64,000 nucleotides of DNA from Agrypnia vestita. Lineage: Eukaryota; Arthropoda; Insecta; Trichoptera; Phryganeidae. The notes under the pieces were generated by a model. That model was not told the origin of the DNA, ran no database searches, and worked only from the letters and a program-made list of their open reading frames with translations. Shown here in pieces: positions 20,830 through 33,265 of this stretch; positions within the stretch are counted from its first letter, which is position 1, and each line of letters begins with the position of its first letter. Position numbers and translations under genes: made by a program. Location: assembly GCA_016648135.1 (NCBI GenBank), contig JADDOH010002055.1, positions 1 through 64,000 on the forward strand. Direction: 5' to 3'.

Positions 20830-22865
20830 GGTGACCATATGCCGTACGCGGACGTGGAGTTTTAGTGTAATGTAACACATGTTTATTAAGATACCGTAAA
20901 GGGCTGACGATATTTGAAAACAATAGAAAATATTTAGGTCAAGCATTCAGTTAGTTATAGTATATTTTCATTTGAGGTGATTAGTTACTAACATTGAAAC
21001 CATATACAACAAACATTGGAGTACTACTTTCCATGTAAAATCATAACTTATGAATTCGCTTACCAACCTACCAACCATATTGTATTTTAAACACAGGTAT
21101 ACTTGGGTAATATGGATACCTATATGATTAAAAACATTATACCAGTTTATTTCAAATATTAAATGTATGTTTATATTAGTTAGTATATAATTTATTGGGT
21201 TTCGTCGGTGCTGAGAACAACATTTTATATTGTTAACCAATAATCAGCAAATAGAAGTTGAAAATAATAATATAATGTTACCTATTATACGTAATTGTTG
21301 ACCGGAAGATTTATCAAAAGTGTACAATTAGATTGTAATCGCGTAAAAAGATCTTACCTCTGTTATGTAAGAACAATAATGATCATCTTACACTTTAACA
21401 TTGACATTTTCATATATACATCTATAAATAATTATCTTTCAAGTGGTAAAAAAAATCATGCATTAGAATGAGTCGATAGTGAAATGAGAAAACTCAGTAT
21501 CAGGTCAGAAGAGTGCGGCGTTCTCTCTTTTTAAATCAGTTTCCACTTTAAATGTTAAAAAAATACAATATGCGAGTAGTCCATCGATACATGCATTATC
21601 GTCCTTGCCAGTCAAAAGAGAATTATAAAATGTTTTCCGCCCAAATGGCCGTGTAGCCATTACCCGTCAGGCAGACATTACCGGGCTCAGGGGCTGCTCG
21701 ACCACCCCCGTAAATCACTCTTATTGGTCATTCAAAAAAAGAGCGCAGTTTGGTTTCCCGCTAATTGAACGGGGATGTTTTATGAAGCCCGCCCCGCCGC
21801 GCCGGTAAAACACCGCACATTTATTTATAAAACCACTTTCCTACAAATGATAATATCCGATGAAATGCCAGTTAACATGATGTATGGACGTCCCTGTCTG
21901 TTAATGAAATTTTTTTAATGATTTTTGAAGGTTTTTGATACTTAGCGGAACATCAAAATTATGTACTGTTAATTTATATATGCAGATGGCGAAAAAGCGG
22001 GGGTAGGCAGAACAATTACAAAAAACATGAACGAGTGCCACACTCTTGTTTCTTGACACACAACTCTCGTATCATCCATATTCATCCATGTTATCTTGCT
22101 TTTTTGATGAGGTTTTTAAAATGACCGCCTTCTATCTATCTGCTTTACCCGGTCGTACAAAGTCTTCCGGGGCTGTTTAATTTTCACAAAAGTAGGGTCC
22201 AATTAATATACGTTATTATATTATATTATAAACAGAAAGTTTCTTTGGGTTTACTTCCCCATATTCCCCATTTCATTATTAAAAAATCCAGTGTTACCTT
22301 GTAAATAAATTCGATGATTTTCATGGCCAATGTGAAATAGGTGTAGATCTCTATGTCACACCCTTGTAATTACCCAAAAGAGAAAATGCCCGAGAAGAAT
22401 ACCTTCGACAGTATTTTTCTGGGTTCTCCTGCACACGTCGAGTAATTTCCTCCGAAGATATTAAATAGTGTGAATTCCGTGACCAATATGCAATTGTTTA
22501 ATAAAGATGGGCTTTTCTGCTGGATGTGATGATTATCAAAAGTTGCGATTTGCTATTTTTAGTTCGTCAAACTTATTCAATTTCTTAAATATGAGCAAAA
22601 TGACTGTGGCGAAATTATTAATATAATTGCTACATTAATAAATAAGAATATTCTTGTTTTCACCGCTAATTTAACCCACCAAAATTAGTGGTGAAGACAA
22701 ATAATATTCGTAATAATAATTATTATTATTAATTTTATTTCACGGTACGAAAGTACCATTTTACATACATGTATGTAATTTATGTTTTTTATTAAAAAAA
22801 TGCGTAACACATTGATTGTTTTAAATGTCGTAACAAAATTTAAACCGAGATGTTGGCAGCTTCTA
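20830..22865. other. non-coding stretch with a G+C-rich block at 21,640-21,830
   Basis: The 21,640-21,830 block (TAATTG-containing, ending in a run of CCCGCC-type sequence) is unique in the window and G+C-rich against A+T-rich flanks, a pattern seen in conserved regulatory DNA. No exon, tRNA or transposon end could be supported in this stretch. Confidence 0.35.
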
Positions 22866-22867
22866 CA

Positions 22868-22995
22868 TAGCCTGACTTCGGTACGGTATTGCAAGGCGCC
22901 CTACCACTGTACCTGACTTCGGTACGGTATCGCACGCCAATACTTTACCGGAAAGTCGGCCTGAGAGGTCAGATATACACGTCAGAGAATATCCC
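22868..22995 (+). repeat. diverged copy of the 5.2-kb palindrome family, with short tandem repeat
   Basis: CCTGACTTCGGTACGGTAT occurs twice, about 42 bases apart (about 22,870 and 22,912). From about 22,950 GGAAAGTCGGCCTGAGAGGTC, TATACACG and AGAATATCCCAGA follow the arm of the palindrome at 5,270-5,325 (GAAACGTTGGCCAGAGAGGTC, GTACACG, AGAATATCCCAGA). This is a single, non-inverted copy. The CTGATGA part has been lost. Confidence 0.65.
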
Positions 22996-24040
22996 AGACT
23001 ACACGCAATACATATTACGTGGCCATGTTCCGTCCAATTCTCGGTAGTAATTCTGACTGAATTACTTGGTTTTTAGGTGCACGCGAACCTGGCGCGATTA
23101 GTTATGGGTCCTCATGTCCCAGTTATGCTGACCTTATAACAGTCCCGAAAAACGATTCAACCTCTTAAAAAGTATGATATAATAATTCATGAACCTAAAA
23201 TGTCAATGATCTTCAAATCCGGTCGGTGCTAAAGTCTCCTTGACTATTGTCTTTCCTACGATTATCCCTTTTAATATATAGATGCCGCGCCGCCTGGCTG
23301 TGAAAACTCCTCAGGCATCTATCTCATTTATCGTCGTTCACTTGGATCAGAATAGTGGACACTGCTAAGGAGTCTTCGGATGTTAGGCGTGGTGTGGAGG
23401 GCGAAGCTGTATCAGTGTTGCACGATGTGATGAGAAAGTCTTTCTCTTTTATTTAGTATTACTATATCGTGATGATTAATAATGCCCATAGCAATAGGTA
23501 TAATTTCAGTTCGATCTAACTACTAGTTTGTATTGTAGTTTGAGCTCCATAATACTTATCGGTACTTTAAGTGATTACTTAATGTGATGTATTGCTCGGC
23601 TTCTCTGTGTATTATACACTAGCCGCTATTATAACTGCCGTATCTGTAAATCTAGCAAAGTAATACCGTTCCCCTGTCTATCACCAGCGGAGTCAGCTCG
23701 CCGTTGGGGCACTCACGTTGTGGGGTCAATAAATCCCTTTTGGAATTGGCAAATGTGTTTTTAAAATACAATCCTTTCTTTAGATTGTAAGTTTATTATA
23801 TTCTGTAGTTTTTAAAATCTGTCGCGTATTGTTCTGTGCATAATTTTTAGTGGATGGAATCTAACATACAATACAAATACAAAAGTATTTTTGTCGCTTT
23901 TTAGATCCAGGTTATCGGTTACAAGAATCATATTAATAAATAAATACTATTTCCGAATATGTTTTTGAGTTAGTTAATTTTGAAGTACAATATCTAATTC
24001 CTTAATAATCTCATACATTTTGGATTACAGGTGTCACCCG
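22996..24040. other. unresolved stretch, moderately G+C-rich in parts
   Basis: The parts at 23,040-23,150, 23,280-23,440 and 23,640-23,740 are richer in G+C; the last is followed by AATAAA, which would suit an LTR or a gene 3' end, but no frame or repeat ends support either. Confidence 0.3.
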
Positions 24041-24048
24041 CCGCTTAG

Positions 24049-24165
24049 TTTTTTTTATTTTATTTATTTGGTCATCCAACAGGAAGACATAAATACGTGG
24101 TAAAAAAGAATACAAAATAATTTATGTCTCCCACAATTATAGGACTACACAGATAAGATATGTTT
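24049..24165 (-). mobile_element. LINE 3' end (family L-46), 5'-truncated
   Basis: On the minus strand, GGGAGACATAAAT...GTATTTATGTCTTCC, TGTTGGATGACCAAATAAAT leads into an A+T tail (TAAAA repeats). The same 3' UTR, in the same orientation, ends the longer LINE fragment at 46,401-46,975. This copy retains only about 115 bases. Confidence 0.7.
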
Positions 24166-24859
24166 AATATTTCACTGAACTTTGTAAAACATACGTGCTG
24201 TTATCTATCGCACTAGCTATCGCCATAATAATTTAGAACTCCCAAGATTTATAAACATACATTACATACAATACACCTTTATAAACCACATTAGAAAACA
24301 TACAATACACCAGTCTATGTGATGTATTTTGAAGCATCATTTATTTTATAAATTTCAATGTTAATTTAAACATTAAAGGTTAGAGGAACTCACATTTTAT
24401 CTACGACCTACCATCGATGCAGAAAGAAATACATGTCACAACATACAAAGAAAATAATGTTGTATTAGCTTCAATTGAATTCTGCACGGGAAGAAAAAGT
24501 CAATTGGTAGTTGAAGAACGAAGCGAAAATGTTTTACAACCTCCGTCCCTGCCACACCCGCTCCTGTCATAACCACATCCACCCCTTTCTACCCCACTTG
24601 GCGCTCCAGGCTCTACGAAGAATAATTAATGGTAATTTTTTTAGATACGAAGGATGATCAGTTAGAATGATACAAAATGAAAATTTCTTTAAATATAAAG
24701 TAACCGCCCCCTTGGCGATTGTTCAGAAGGGTAAGAGAGGGCATTTACAATTTGTACACCACTGAGTGTTACGAGCGCTTTCCTCCTTTGAATTATGATG
24801 GATTTGTTGGAATAAGTGACCTCCAAGTAGTAAGGAAACGTTTTACTTCGGCCTACAAC

Positions 24860-25100
24860 CGTCGATGTCCAGAAAAAACGTAGTTTCCAGAATAATGCTG
24901 TAAAACCGTTAAAACAAGTGCTTATCTACGCATCAGAAACCTGCACACTGACTGGAATCTTTGTTAAAAAGATAGATTATGAAGTAACACTACATACACA
25001 TATATTTAAAAAAAGGGTTTTTTTTAAGAAAGGAAAGGAAAGGAGAATTTTCGGAATTGTCAAAGAAAATGGAATGAGAACATTACGACATGTATGAGCC
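24860..25100 (+). pseudogene. RTE-type LINE ORF relic
   Basis: The + strand gives VLIYASETCTL at about 24,925-24,955 and ERRIFGIVKENGMRTLRH at about 25,040-25,090. These match the order LTYGSETWTLTK...RRIFGPVKENG-WR found in insect RTE-type elements. The segment in between is shifted and shortened by A-rich slippage (a poly-A/T run at 25,010-25,025). It is a short, decayed relic. Confidence 0.55.
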
Positions 25101-25324
25101 CAAAATCACAAAATTCATATACATAATTAGGGAGACTTCGACCTAAAACATAATTGTGTGTAGCTTATGAATCATGTGTTAGTTCCGAAATGGCTGTTCA
25201 ATAATTTAACCTGAAGAAAAAGGAAGAATAGTTATATCCAAAATAACGATTCCAATTTTAATACTTCATTTTTTAATTAATTGTAATTATGTCATTTTAT
25301 TCCTAATTTTTTTCAATATGCCAC

Positions 25325-25500
25325 TTTAAAGTAGCTTGTTGGTCTTGTGGTTAGGACACTGGCCTCATGATCCAAAGGTCGCGGGTTCGAACCTCACTCC
25401 AGACTAGCAAGTTAGTCCTATTTTCATAGCACAAGCGTTTAGCTTAGTTTGAAAATAGTAAGAATATTGATGTGACACGTATTCCGTGTTCACATCTCTA
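25325..25500 (+). mobile_element. tRNA-Met-like SINE
   Basis: The head runs TTGTTGGTCTTGTGGTTAGG (A box) ... GCGGGTTCGAACCTC (B box GGTTCGAACCT at about 25,383). The D arm (GTCT/GGAC) and the T arm can still pair, and the anticodon-loop position reads CTCATGA, i.e. CAT. Four extra bases before the acceptor 3' strand and mismatches in the anticodon stem rule out a working tRNA. The tail TTAGTCCTATTTTCATAGC recurs at 4.8 kb. Confidence 0.75.
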
Positions 25501-28500
25501 TAAGTATACATAGCAATGACTAGTTCAGATAATTACTCAGTTAATCATTAATACAATATGTGCCTTATCGATTACTAGTTTAAGGGTGAAAATATTTGAT
25601 CTGCCGTATCAGAGATTTGTTGGTATTGGTCGGTATGCATCAAATTCGCCATTACAATTAAATATTCATCACTGCATTTCTGAAAAGAATCTCCTTGTAA
25701 TTTTAATGAACCAACTGATTAACTAATATCACGTGATTGTAAACTTTAATTTTCTAAACCATTATTTTTTAAATTAGTTCAAAAAGTCTTTATTCTTGTA
25801 AGTACAGACGCAAGTATAATTATTTGGAGGTCCGTATGTAGTATGTACTCGTATATAAATGCTTAAATAAATTGCGATTTCAGAAAATAATTTATTCCGG
25901 AAAGAATATTTGAATAAAACACAATATTTTTGTTACAATATTTTGTGATTTCACTTACCGTCTTCCCCGCAAATATGTCTACATGTGTCAGAATATAAAT
26001 CATGTAATATTACGCAATGTAGTTAATATATTACACACATTATTTCTAAACATTGATCATCTGAAAACAATATAGTTTATTGCTCTCACCCATCTAAATT
26101 TTCTTGACTTGATAATTAATTGACTTAAGCCTTTCATTACGAAATTGGATTGTTTTTGGCATGTTGGAAATAAGCATAATTTACGAAACGTGTACAATTC
26201 AATTTGTATACAAGTAGCAATCTACATACAATAGTATTATCTGTTTCGTACAAATTGAAATCTGTAAAATATCTTAACTTACACTAGATGTCATTATATA
26301 ATTAAAAATGGGATTTATAGCGTCACGTGAAAGTGTGAAATGGTGTGATATATTATCGCCGTTTTCCTCGTTTTTTCGTGACTTTTCCAAGTTAATGCCG
26401 TATAAATGTCTCTTTATCGCTCTGAGCAGCGTGTCCAAAATGGCTTAGTTCTTGTGCGAAATTCGTGAACATGATAAATATAATATAATACGGTGACAAC
26501 AGAATCTCAAATATCCGTGCCCTGATAAACCGAATTTTTTTCTGACTAGTGTTTTTTTCACTGCGTTTTGTTAATTTTCTCTTGAATTGTTTAGCTTATT
26601 CAATATAAGTTATTTCATTGTTTAATTTTTTTAATCTCATCATATATAAGATATCAATAGTGAGAGAATATTAAAGCGTGCTGCTAAAGTAATAAACGTT
26701 GAAAAATAAATATCACGAATAATATTTAAATAAAAAAGATTATTTTATATTTTCAAGAGAACTGACACTGAATTTGGTGGCAGAATTTCCCCGTGACCCA
26801 CAATTCTGAAAAAAAGTTTTTTTAATAATATTTGTTTTTGATTAAGTCTGTTTTAGTCTTGCTATTTGTAAACTAATATCAAATAAATAATATTTACCAA
26901 ATTGATTAACACTATGAATAAATAAAGAAATCTTATTTCTCATACGTTTTCTTTCTCTTGTTTAGATATCTTCTTTAGATATCTTGCTGAATATAACATT
27001 TTAAATATAATATAATAAGTCAAAGCTCTTGAGCTGTGCAAATAGTACGAATTTGTGGGATTTCCTTCACAACAAGAAGGTCATTTTCGTTTGGTGGAAA
27101 GATCATTACACAATAATACTAGAATACACTCGTATGAGAAGTATTATTAAAAAATAACTAAAATACACTCGTACGAGAAGTATTATTAAAAATTAAACGT
27201 TTCTTTCGTAAAGATTAAAATATAAATGATTCTTTCATTTATCATTTGAAATGTTATGATAGATTCTGATTTTTATATTTACTGAAAGTTTCTTGTGGTT
27301 ATACACTTTAATCAAATTGATTAATAATTTTGTTGGATAAATATGTCAACTGTGGTTATGTAAGTAGAGCTAACAATAAAATAAATTAATTGTGTATAGT
27401 TGTACAGTTTATTTATTTCCGTGTATCCTCTTAGTTTTAAAATATTCAACACTTTAACCTTTTTTGGTTCACATTTTACGGTGGTTTGTACTATCCGTAC
27501 ATGCAACGAATCGGGGTTTTAATACATATCTTGTTTCGGTAGTAGAATCGGGGTTTTAATACATATCGTGTTTCGGTAGTAAATTCCAAATTCCGCTTAC
27601 GGAGCCGCGGTTCTCAATCCGATTACCTCCTCCGAATATCCGCAACGCCAATACAGAAATGTTGTGTCGTCGGATATATATTCCGTTTGTTACGTTTGCG
27701 GAATAGGCTGTTTTATTTATTACGTGAACGTGGCTTTGTTAAGCCGCGCAGTGGCGGATGAAACTGTTGTAGAAATTCCATAAATACAATATTGATGGCG
27801 GAGTGCTTTAGTGTGATTTCAGTATCGCGGTGTATCATCATAACTGCAAATTAAAAAAATATGAAAAAATATTTTATATAAATATAATGTTTGATTTCTG
27901 CAATTGACAAGCGGTGTCCTTTTAAATTAATCTGCGTTTAATCCTACAAAAGTGTAATAAATATTAATATTGTTTGGTCATTTGAATATCAGCCCGAATA
28001 CAAATTATAGTAGGTGTTTCTTACAAAATATCTATCGAATGATTTGGCAATGTAATATATATTTAAAATGTCTTAAAAATTGAAATGGTTTCATATTTGT
28101 TTATGGATCAATAAAAATGATGTGGTTTATTTATTATTTCGTGCGAGTAAGAACTCGACAATGTATAATTTAAAATATTGAAAAGAATTCGAATATTTGG
28201 AACATGTAAAATTGTAATTTTTTGTTTGTTTGAGAAAAAAAAAATTCAGGGGTATAAAAGAAAATTTTTCACATAAATAGGGCTCTTTCGAAACTTTTTT
28301 TCAATGTGGCTGCGTGTCTTGTAATTTTATAATCTTGTTTCTTTTTGATGGCTATTCTTCGAATAATTCTCCTTTTTACGCCGGAATATTAGAAGCTTTC
28401 GTGTTTTCATTTCATCGTATCACACGATTTAATAATCGGTCGGTACCGGGAAGAGATTTGTTAGTCGCGGCAATGATATAATAAACTGTAGATACGTTAC

Positions 28501-28577
28501 AAGCGTGAAATTGTGACAAGTTAAAAATAAGTTTTTTTTTTATTTATGGTTTTTGTGTTTAATTTGTAGAACTCCAT
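25501..28577. other. long A+T-rich non-coding stretch
   Basis: Only one chance frame exceeds 60 codons (27,321-27,506, minus). Local direct duplications occur: GAATACACTCGTATGAGAAGTATTATT near 27,121 is nearly repeated at 27,161, and a 34-base AATCGGGGTTTTAATACATATC unit near 27,507 recurs at 27,546. A G+C-richer patch at 27,590-27,780 is unique. No gene could be supported. Confidence 0.45.
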
Positions 28578-28578
28578 A

Positions 28579-29258
28579 TTTATTTTTAGCGAAATTTAAA
28601 ATAAACTAAATTTTAATAATTATTATTAATGAAATTTAAAATGAATTCAATTTAATGAATATTATTATTACTGAAATTTAAAATAAATTAAATTTTAATA
28701 AATATTATTATTAAGTTCTGCGGGTTATTTATTTTTAAGTGTTACAGCTGTTTTGCCTTGTAAGGCCATTATCAAACAGTGGATATACCACGTACAAACG
28801 ACTTATTTATAAAATTTTTAGTTACCCCTTCCCCTTTAGAGTAATTAGATATTTGTGGTGAAGCCCTATATTAATGTCCGTTTTTTCCCGGCACTTATCA
28901 TTAAAGGTGCCTCGGTTTACGTTATGCTTAATTATCAAAATTCCCCGTTTTCTGTGTGTTATTTATAAATATTATTTTAATTTATGTCTTGATTTTGTTT
29001 TTTTTTTAAATATTGAGAAGTGGAGAGAAGATCATTTTTTGTTGACTATTTAAAAGTTTAATATTTTAATCCTTTTTATATTTATTTATTTCTAGTTGCT
29101 CGATTAAATTCATCCTAAATCCTATTCATTAAATATTCATTAAATTTAATTCATTTTAAATTTCATTAATAATAATTATTAAAATTTAATTTATTTTAAA
29201 TTTCATTAATAATAATTATTAAAATTTAATTTATTTTAAATTTCGCTAAAAATAAAAA
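28579..29258. mobile_element. inverted-repeat element whose arms are tandem 40-bp repeats
   Basis: The left arm (28,579-28,713) holds three units beginning GAAATTTAAAATAAA at 28,591, 28,631 and 28,673. The right arm (about 29,135-29,258) holds three units of the same sequence in reverse, ending at 29,164, 29,204 and 29,244. Both arms share the outer boundary TTATTTTTAGCGAAATT. About 420 bases lie between them, without coding capacity. Long arms built of subterminal tandem repeats are typical of foldback-type DNA elements. No target duplication was resolved. Confidence 0.75.
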
Positions 29259-29684
29259 GAAGGTAATTGCCTTACTTGCATTCGTTACCAAACGGACCGA
29301 AACAAAACGCCCACTACGAAAACTACGCCGCAAAAAAGTCCCGGGGAAAAAGGAACAGAGTATCGTACACTATTGTAAGAATGAGTATGTTATTTTAGTC
29401 ACCGTGACTTCAAATTACCTGATTTTTACGTGATTACGTGCGATTCTCTCTTTGAATGCGATATTTGCTACATATGAAAGCCGGCTAGTATGGGAATAAC
29501 GTGTCTATATTTATAATACGTCAATGAGTCGCGGAGATTAAACAGTTTCTTCTTTCCCGGGGTTGAAAAGAATAGTAGTGCCCGTTCCACTGGAAATGAC
29601 ACAGAAGTGAAGAACTTTAATTAAGTAATATAACTAACTCTGGATTGTACAACGTCCAACATGAATTATAAACGAAAAACTAAC
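29259..29684. other. non-coding stretch
   Basis: No recognisable gene or repeat end; slightly G+C-richer at 29,270-29,360. Confidence 0.4.
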
Positions 29685-30018
29685 CCATAAAAACAAAAAA
29701 CAAAGTTTTTACAATACTCCCTTTCTCATTTTCGGGTTTTGTGTCTACCAGGTGCGTCGGAGTATTTTCATACAACTTACTGAGTTGTTTGAAAAAACCA
29801 ATAAAAATTTGAAAAATCCAAAATTATACTATAATTATTACTTTTTTTAACGAAAATTTGATAGATCTTCTTGATCGTCGCCACGAGTCTGCTTGCAATG
29901 TTTCAGCTCGATTGGATCACGGGAAAAGGGTTAAAAATCGATCCGTTTTTTCAAAGTTTTTTCGTCAGACAAGCAAGCAATCAGACGCCACGAGTTAAAA
30001 GAAAGGGAGTAAAAAAAT
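29685..30018 (+). repeat. third copy of the 5.4-6.3-kb repeat family
   Basis: It starts AACCCATAAAAACAAAAAAC, has TACTCCCTTTCT at about 29,715, the block GATAGATCTTCTTGATCG and TTCAGCTCGATTGGATCACG, and ends GAAAGGGAGTAAAAAA. Against the tandem copies it lacks part of the middle and carries a unique insert at 29,720-29,790. It shows that the family disperses as single units. Confidence 0.8.
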
Positions 30019-30040
30019 GCGATGCTTTTGGCCTTTTTTG

Positions 30041-30068
30041 ACTTCTGATTTCCTCTGAAATCAGAAGT
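30041..30068. repeat. perfect 12-bp hairpin
   Basis: ACTTCTGATTTC and GAAATCAGAAGT flank a 4-base loop CTCT. It abuts the right end of the preceding repeat copy. Confidence 0.9.
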
Positions 30069-31139
30069 GAAATATTAATTAATACATATAATTCTAATAT
30101 GATTTATAGTAATTCTTAGAAGAATCTTGAATTTTTGTTAGCACCTATTAGTTTTGGTCGTGACGCGTGCATCAATATAATAAGTATTTTTATTGCACCC
30201 TGTACATGCATACACATGTACCTCTTAATATGTTTTCTTTTCTTTGTAGTAAGGTGAAATGTTTTCTTAGTTTTAATACCTGGTGCACTAGTAACATATA
30301 CGAACCTGCAATTTGGTCCGGACAACTTTCACCCGATAGTGCTAATAAACTCTACTCCAGTTTATTAGCAGAGTTTCGAGAGTATCAGCAACTCTCATCG
30401 ACAGGTGAAGAAATAATTCACGAACTAAATATAAAACTTATTATGAACTTATTCTTTAATGTGTCGAACATGAGTTTGTATATTTTATTATTATTTCCTC
30501 AATATAATGTATGCATTTTACTAAAAATGATTGTGTTTGTTCTGCGTGTGTTCGACCATCCTTAACGGTATGGAGATGTAGGACAGATATTGGATATTAT
30601 GGCTTTAGAGAACAAAAAGAGGTTTGAATTAATCTTTGAAACTCGTTAGATGAGAGATCAGCCCTCATCCCTTCATGCAAATTTATTAATTAAAATGGTG
30701 CAAAAACTTGTACCAGCACACTTTAGGGGAAATCTAGCTACTTATTAAACCTAAGTACACTGGTACATGAATTGCATGTAAACAAACTAATAGATTTTGC
30801 TATAATTGTACTAAATTTAAGATAAACGTTTACTTTGTAATATTATTGAATAAAAAAGACATCTCAACAGGCCATTCAGTCATAAAAGGCCCTCAAAGTG
30901 GAGCAATTTTCTTCATTTTTAAAACATCGAAGGTTTGATAATTTATTAATCAATTATATAATTTAGTTTGTGACATTTTAACAAAATATTCATATTTAAA
31001 ATATACGTAACCTGGTGAATAAATTTTAAAGTGAGATATAAAAAACGCAAGAGAAGATATGAGAAAAAATTGTGAAATTTGCTAATTCTACTAAACGATC
31101 GCCTTAATAATCAGATAAATTTTATGAATAGTCCGCTAC
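30069..31139. other. non-coding stretch
   Basis: It includes a 132-codon open frame (30,167-30,565, +) of low complexity, rich in Phe, Leu, Ser and Tyr, without domain or codon signature of a gene. I regard it as chance. Confidence 0.4.
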
Positions 31140-31345
31140 TAGATATATTTCCCATTTAGGCGTCCACCCCTCAATAACCCCCACCGTTGCTGTAGCCACG
31201 TCCCCACTCAGAATTGATTTTTTTACTAGTATAGGTAATGGATAGTCAGTTGTGCGTCAGTCCGGATGAAGAAACGGTGGTATCGAAACCGGTAGACGTT
31301 GAGTCATTATTTAAGTGGTTCATACAAAGTTATTTAATTCAAATT
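31140..31345 (+). repeat. repeat family gamma, copy 1 (hammerhead-like)
   Basis: At 31,254-31,299: GCGTC, GTC directly before the core, CGGATGA, A, stem GAAAC/GTATC with one mismatch, GAAACCGGTA, then GACG. The same arrangement recurs at 62.9 and 63.35 kb. GTC before the core pairs with GAC after the palindrome ACCGGT and the A, as stem I would in a type-I hammerhead. The upstream TTTCCCATTT and downstream AAGTGGTTCATACAAAG also match the other copies, so this is a true dispersed family. Confidence 0.65.
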
Positions 31346-33160
31346 TATAATGTATTCATAATAAATCATAAAATTTGTCTTTTTATATTATGGTGCTGAC
31401 TTTAAATTTATATTCTTTATTTTGTAACATTTAACGGACAATTCGGTGACTTGAAGTGCGAAATCGTTATCTCCACTTTCGGAAAAAAAAAATAGTCTGA
31501 AAACAATCAACGTATTGTAAAAAATATAATCAAATCCAGTCCTTCTCTAATTTGAAGTACTTTGCGTATTAGAAGGCGATGGAATTGTGAAATTTTTGCT
31601 TCATTTGGTAAGCCTTATTTATAAAAATCAATTACTGAACGAACAAAAAGGCACGAATGGTTCGCGTCTTCTAAACCCAAGCAACACTCCGCCCAGTTTA
31701 TTTTTGTCGATTGAATTCACTTCCCTCGATACAAATTGTGATTGAACGCCCGAGGCAGGCTGTCAATCAGTGGAGAACAACATTGCCAAAGTGTGACGTC
31801 ACTCTCGCCCTCTCCCCTCCATTGGGAAGTTCCTTGCCCACTCTTGCAGGCCGCCCTGGCCCCGGGCTAAACTCCTCAACCAGTATGTCAGAATCCCCGT
31901 TCGTTAGTTCTATTCAGGGTACCCACCTCAGTGGGATCTTTATTGAAATAAACAATATTTTGAATGACTGGATACCCAACCTACCACGTATCGTATTTCG
32001 TATTGTGCTGTTGAAATTCGGGATCTGAAAATAATTTGTTCAGAAAACGGTGCATTGCAATTACTATGCAATTATTTAAGGGCAGGACCCAGTATAGGCG
32101 TTAACCCGTCCTAAAACGTTGGATTCATCTGATATCTTTTTGAATCTAATTGATTTTGTAATTTTATTATATGTATAATATGTAGTGTCCATGTCTTAGA
32201 ACTTCTGAAAAATAAAATTTGTGGGAAAACGTAAATAAAAGAAAAATGTGATATATATCTGGTTTTATGATTGTGTCTCGATCAATTCAGATTTACGTTT
32301 CAAACACCTTATTGTCATTTTTGTTGATACCTTGTTATTTAGACTTATACTTATTATTCTGGATTTCTTGATGGAGTCACATCAATGAAATCGCCAACGT
32401 CGTATTAGTTTGATCTTACACAAAAAAAAGTTAAATTATTTAATTTTCAAAATTGAGCAATACTTTAAGACATTTTTGAAAACATAATTATAAATTTAGA
32501 ATCAAAAGGTTTCGCATCTATTTGATTTGTATTTTGGGTTGATGACAAAGCTAGACTTATATTTTCGATTTACAATAATATTTGTAAGTTATGTTATCTA
32601 AAAGCCCAAAAATCTAAGAGTCCAAATGATACTTAAATTATTTTAATTTCATACTGTTTCACAATATAAGTAGATTGTGTTCGTATAAACAGTCTTAAAT
32701 AAAAATTCTTATATGAAGCTAAGCAAAAATACGAAAATATTGAAACTATATAATAAGAATAATAATTTTGGGTATGGAGAAGTTTACACTATAAAAATAA
32801 TTTTATCAGAAATCCATTAGCTTTGATCACGCACACCTCCTCAGTGACCTCATTTCCCTTTGAAGCTTCTCTCCCTACCCCATCTCCCACATTTTCCAAT
32901 GCTTGTCTTCGCAGTCATTTAAAAAATCTAATTAAAATATAAACACTCAGTTTTTAATATTGAAATATTTTTAATGAATTGTTTGTTTTCTCTGCGACTT
33001 CCACAAGTAAATGTGCTAATTGTATTATTCAGTTAAGATACTTATGGTTCAACTATACATTAGGGAGAATAAACTGAAAACATATTTCTTCTCATCAAAG
33101 ATAAATTAAATCAAAATTTTAGTGATTTATGATATTTAATAAAAAAACTTTTTATTGGTA
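31346..33160. other. non-coding stretch with a G+C-rich block at 31,680-31,950
   Basis: The block is unique in the window, holds a palindromic CRE site TGACGTCA at 31,794-31,801 and CAATCAG/GATTGAA motifs, and is open on the + strand (31,711-32,028) without a recognised domain. A regulatory element is more likely than an exon, but neither is proven. The rest is A+T-rich. Confidence 0.35.
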
Positions 33161-33263
33161 CAGTGCGTAATAGGCGCATTGTTTCGTTGTGTAAATTTTA
33201 CGGATACGCCCCTCTCGTATTCGTAAACTTAACACAAGGAAACAATGCGCGTATTACGCACTG
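33161..33263. mobile_element. short palindromic MITE, 103 bp, TA-flanked
   Basis: CAGTGCGTAATAGGCGCATTG and CAATGCGCGTATTACGCACTG are near-perfect inverted ends, flanked by TA on both sides (33,159-33,160 and 33,264-33,265). Pairing continues inward with few mismatches, so the whole element is almost one hairpin. TA flanks and CAGT ends fit a Tc1/mariner/pogo-type MITE. Confidence 0.85.
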
Positions 33264-33265
33264 TA

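Noticed and set aside
25325..25402. Functional tRNA-Met gene
   Set aside because: Anticodon stem mismatches and four extra bases before the acceptor strand; the tail is shared with another copy, so it is a SINE.
30041..30068. Rho-independent terminator
   Set aside because: The hairpin is A+T-rich, has no U-tract and lies in eukaryotic sequence; no operon context.
30167..30565. 132-codon plus-strand frame
   Set aside because: Low-complexity composition and no motif; A+T-rich sequence makes such frames by chance.
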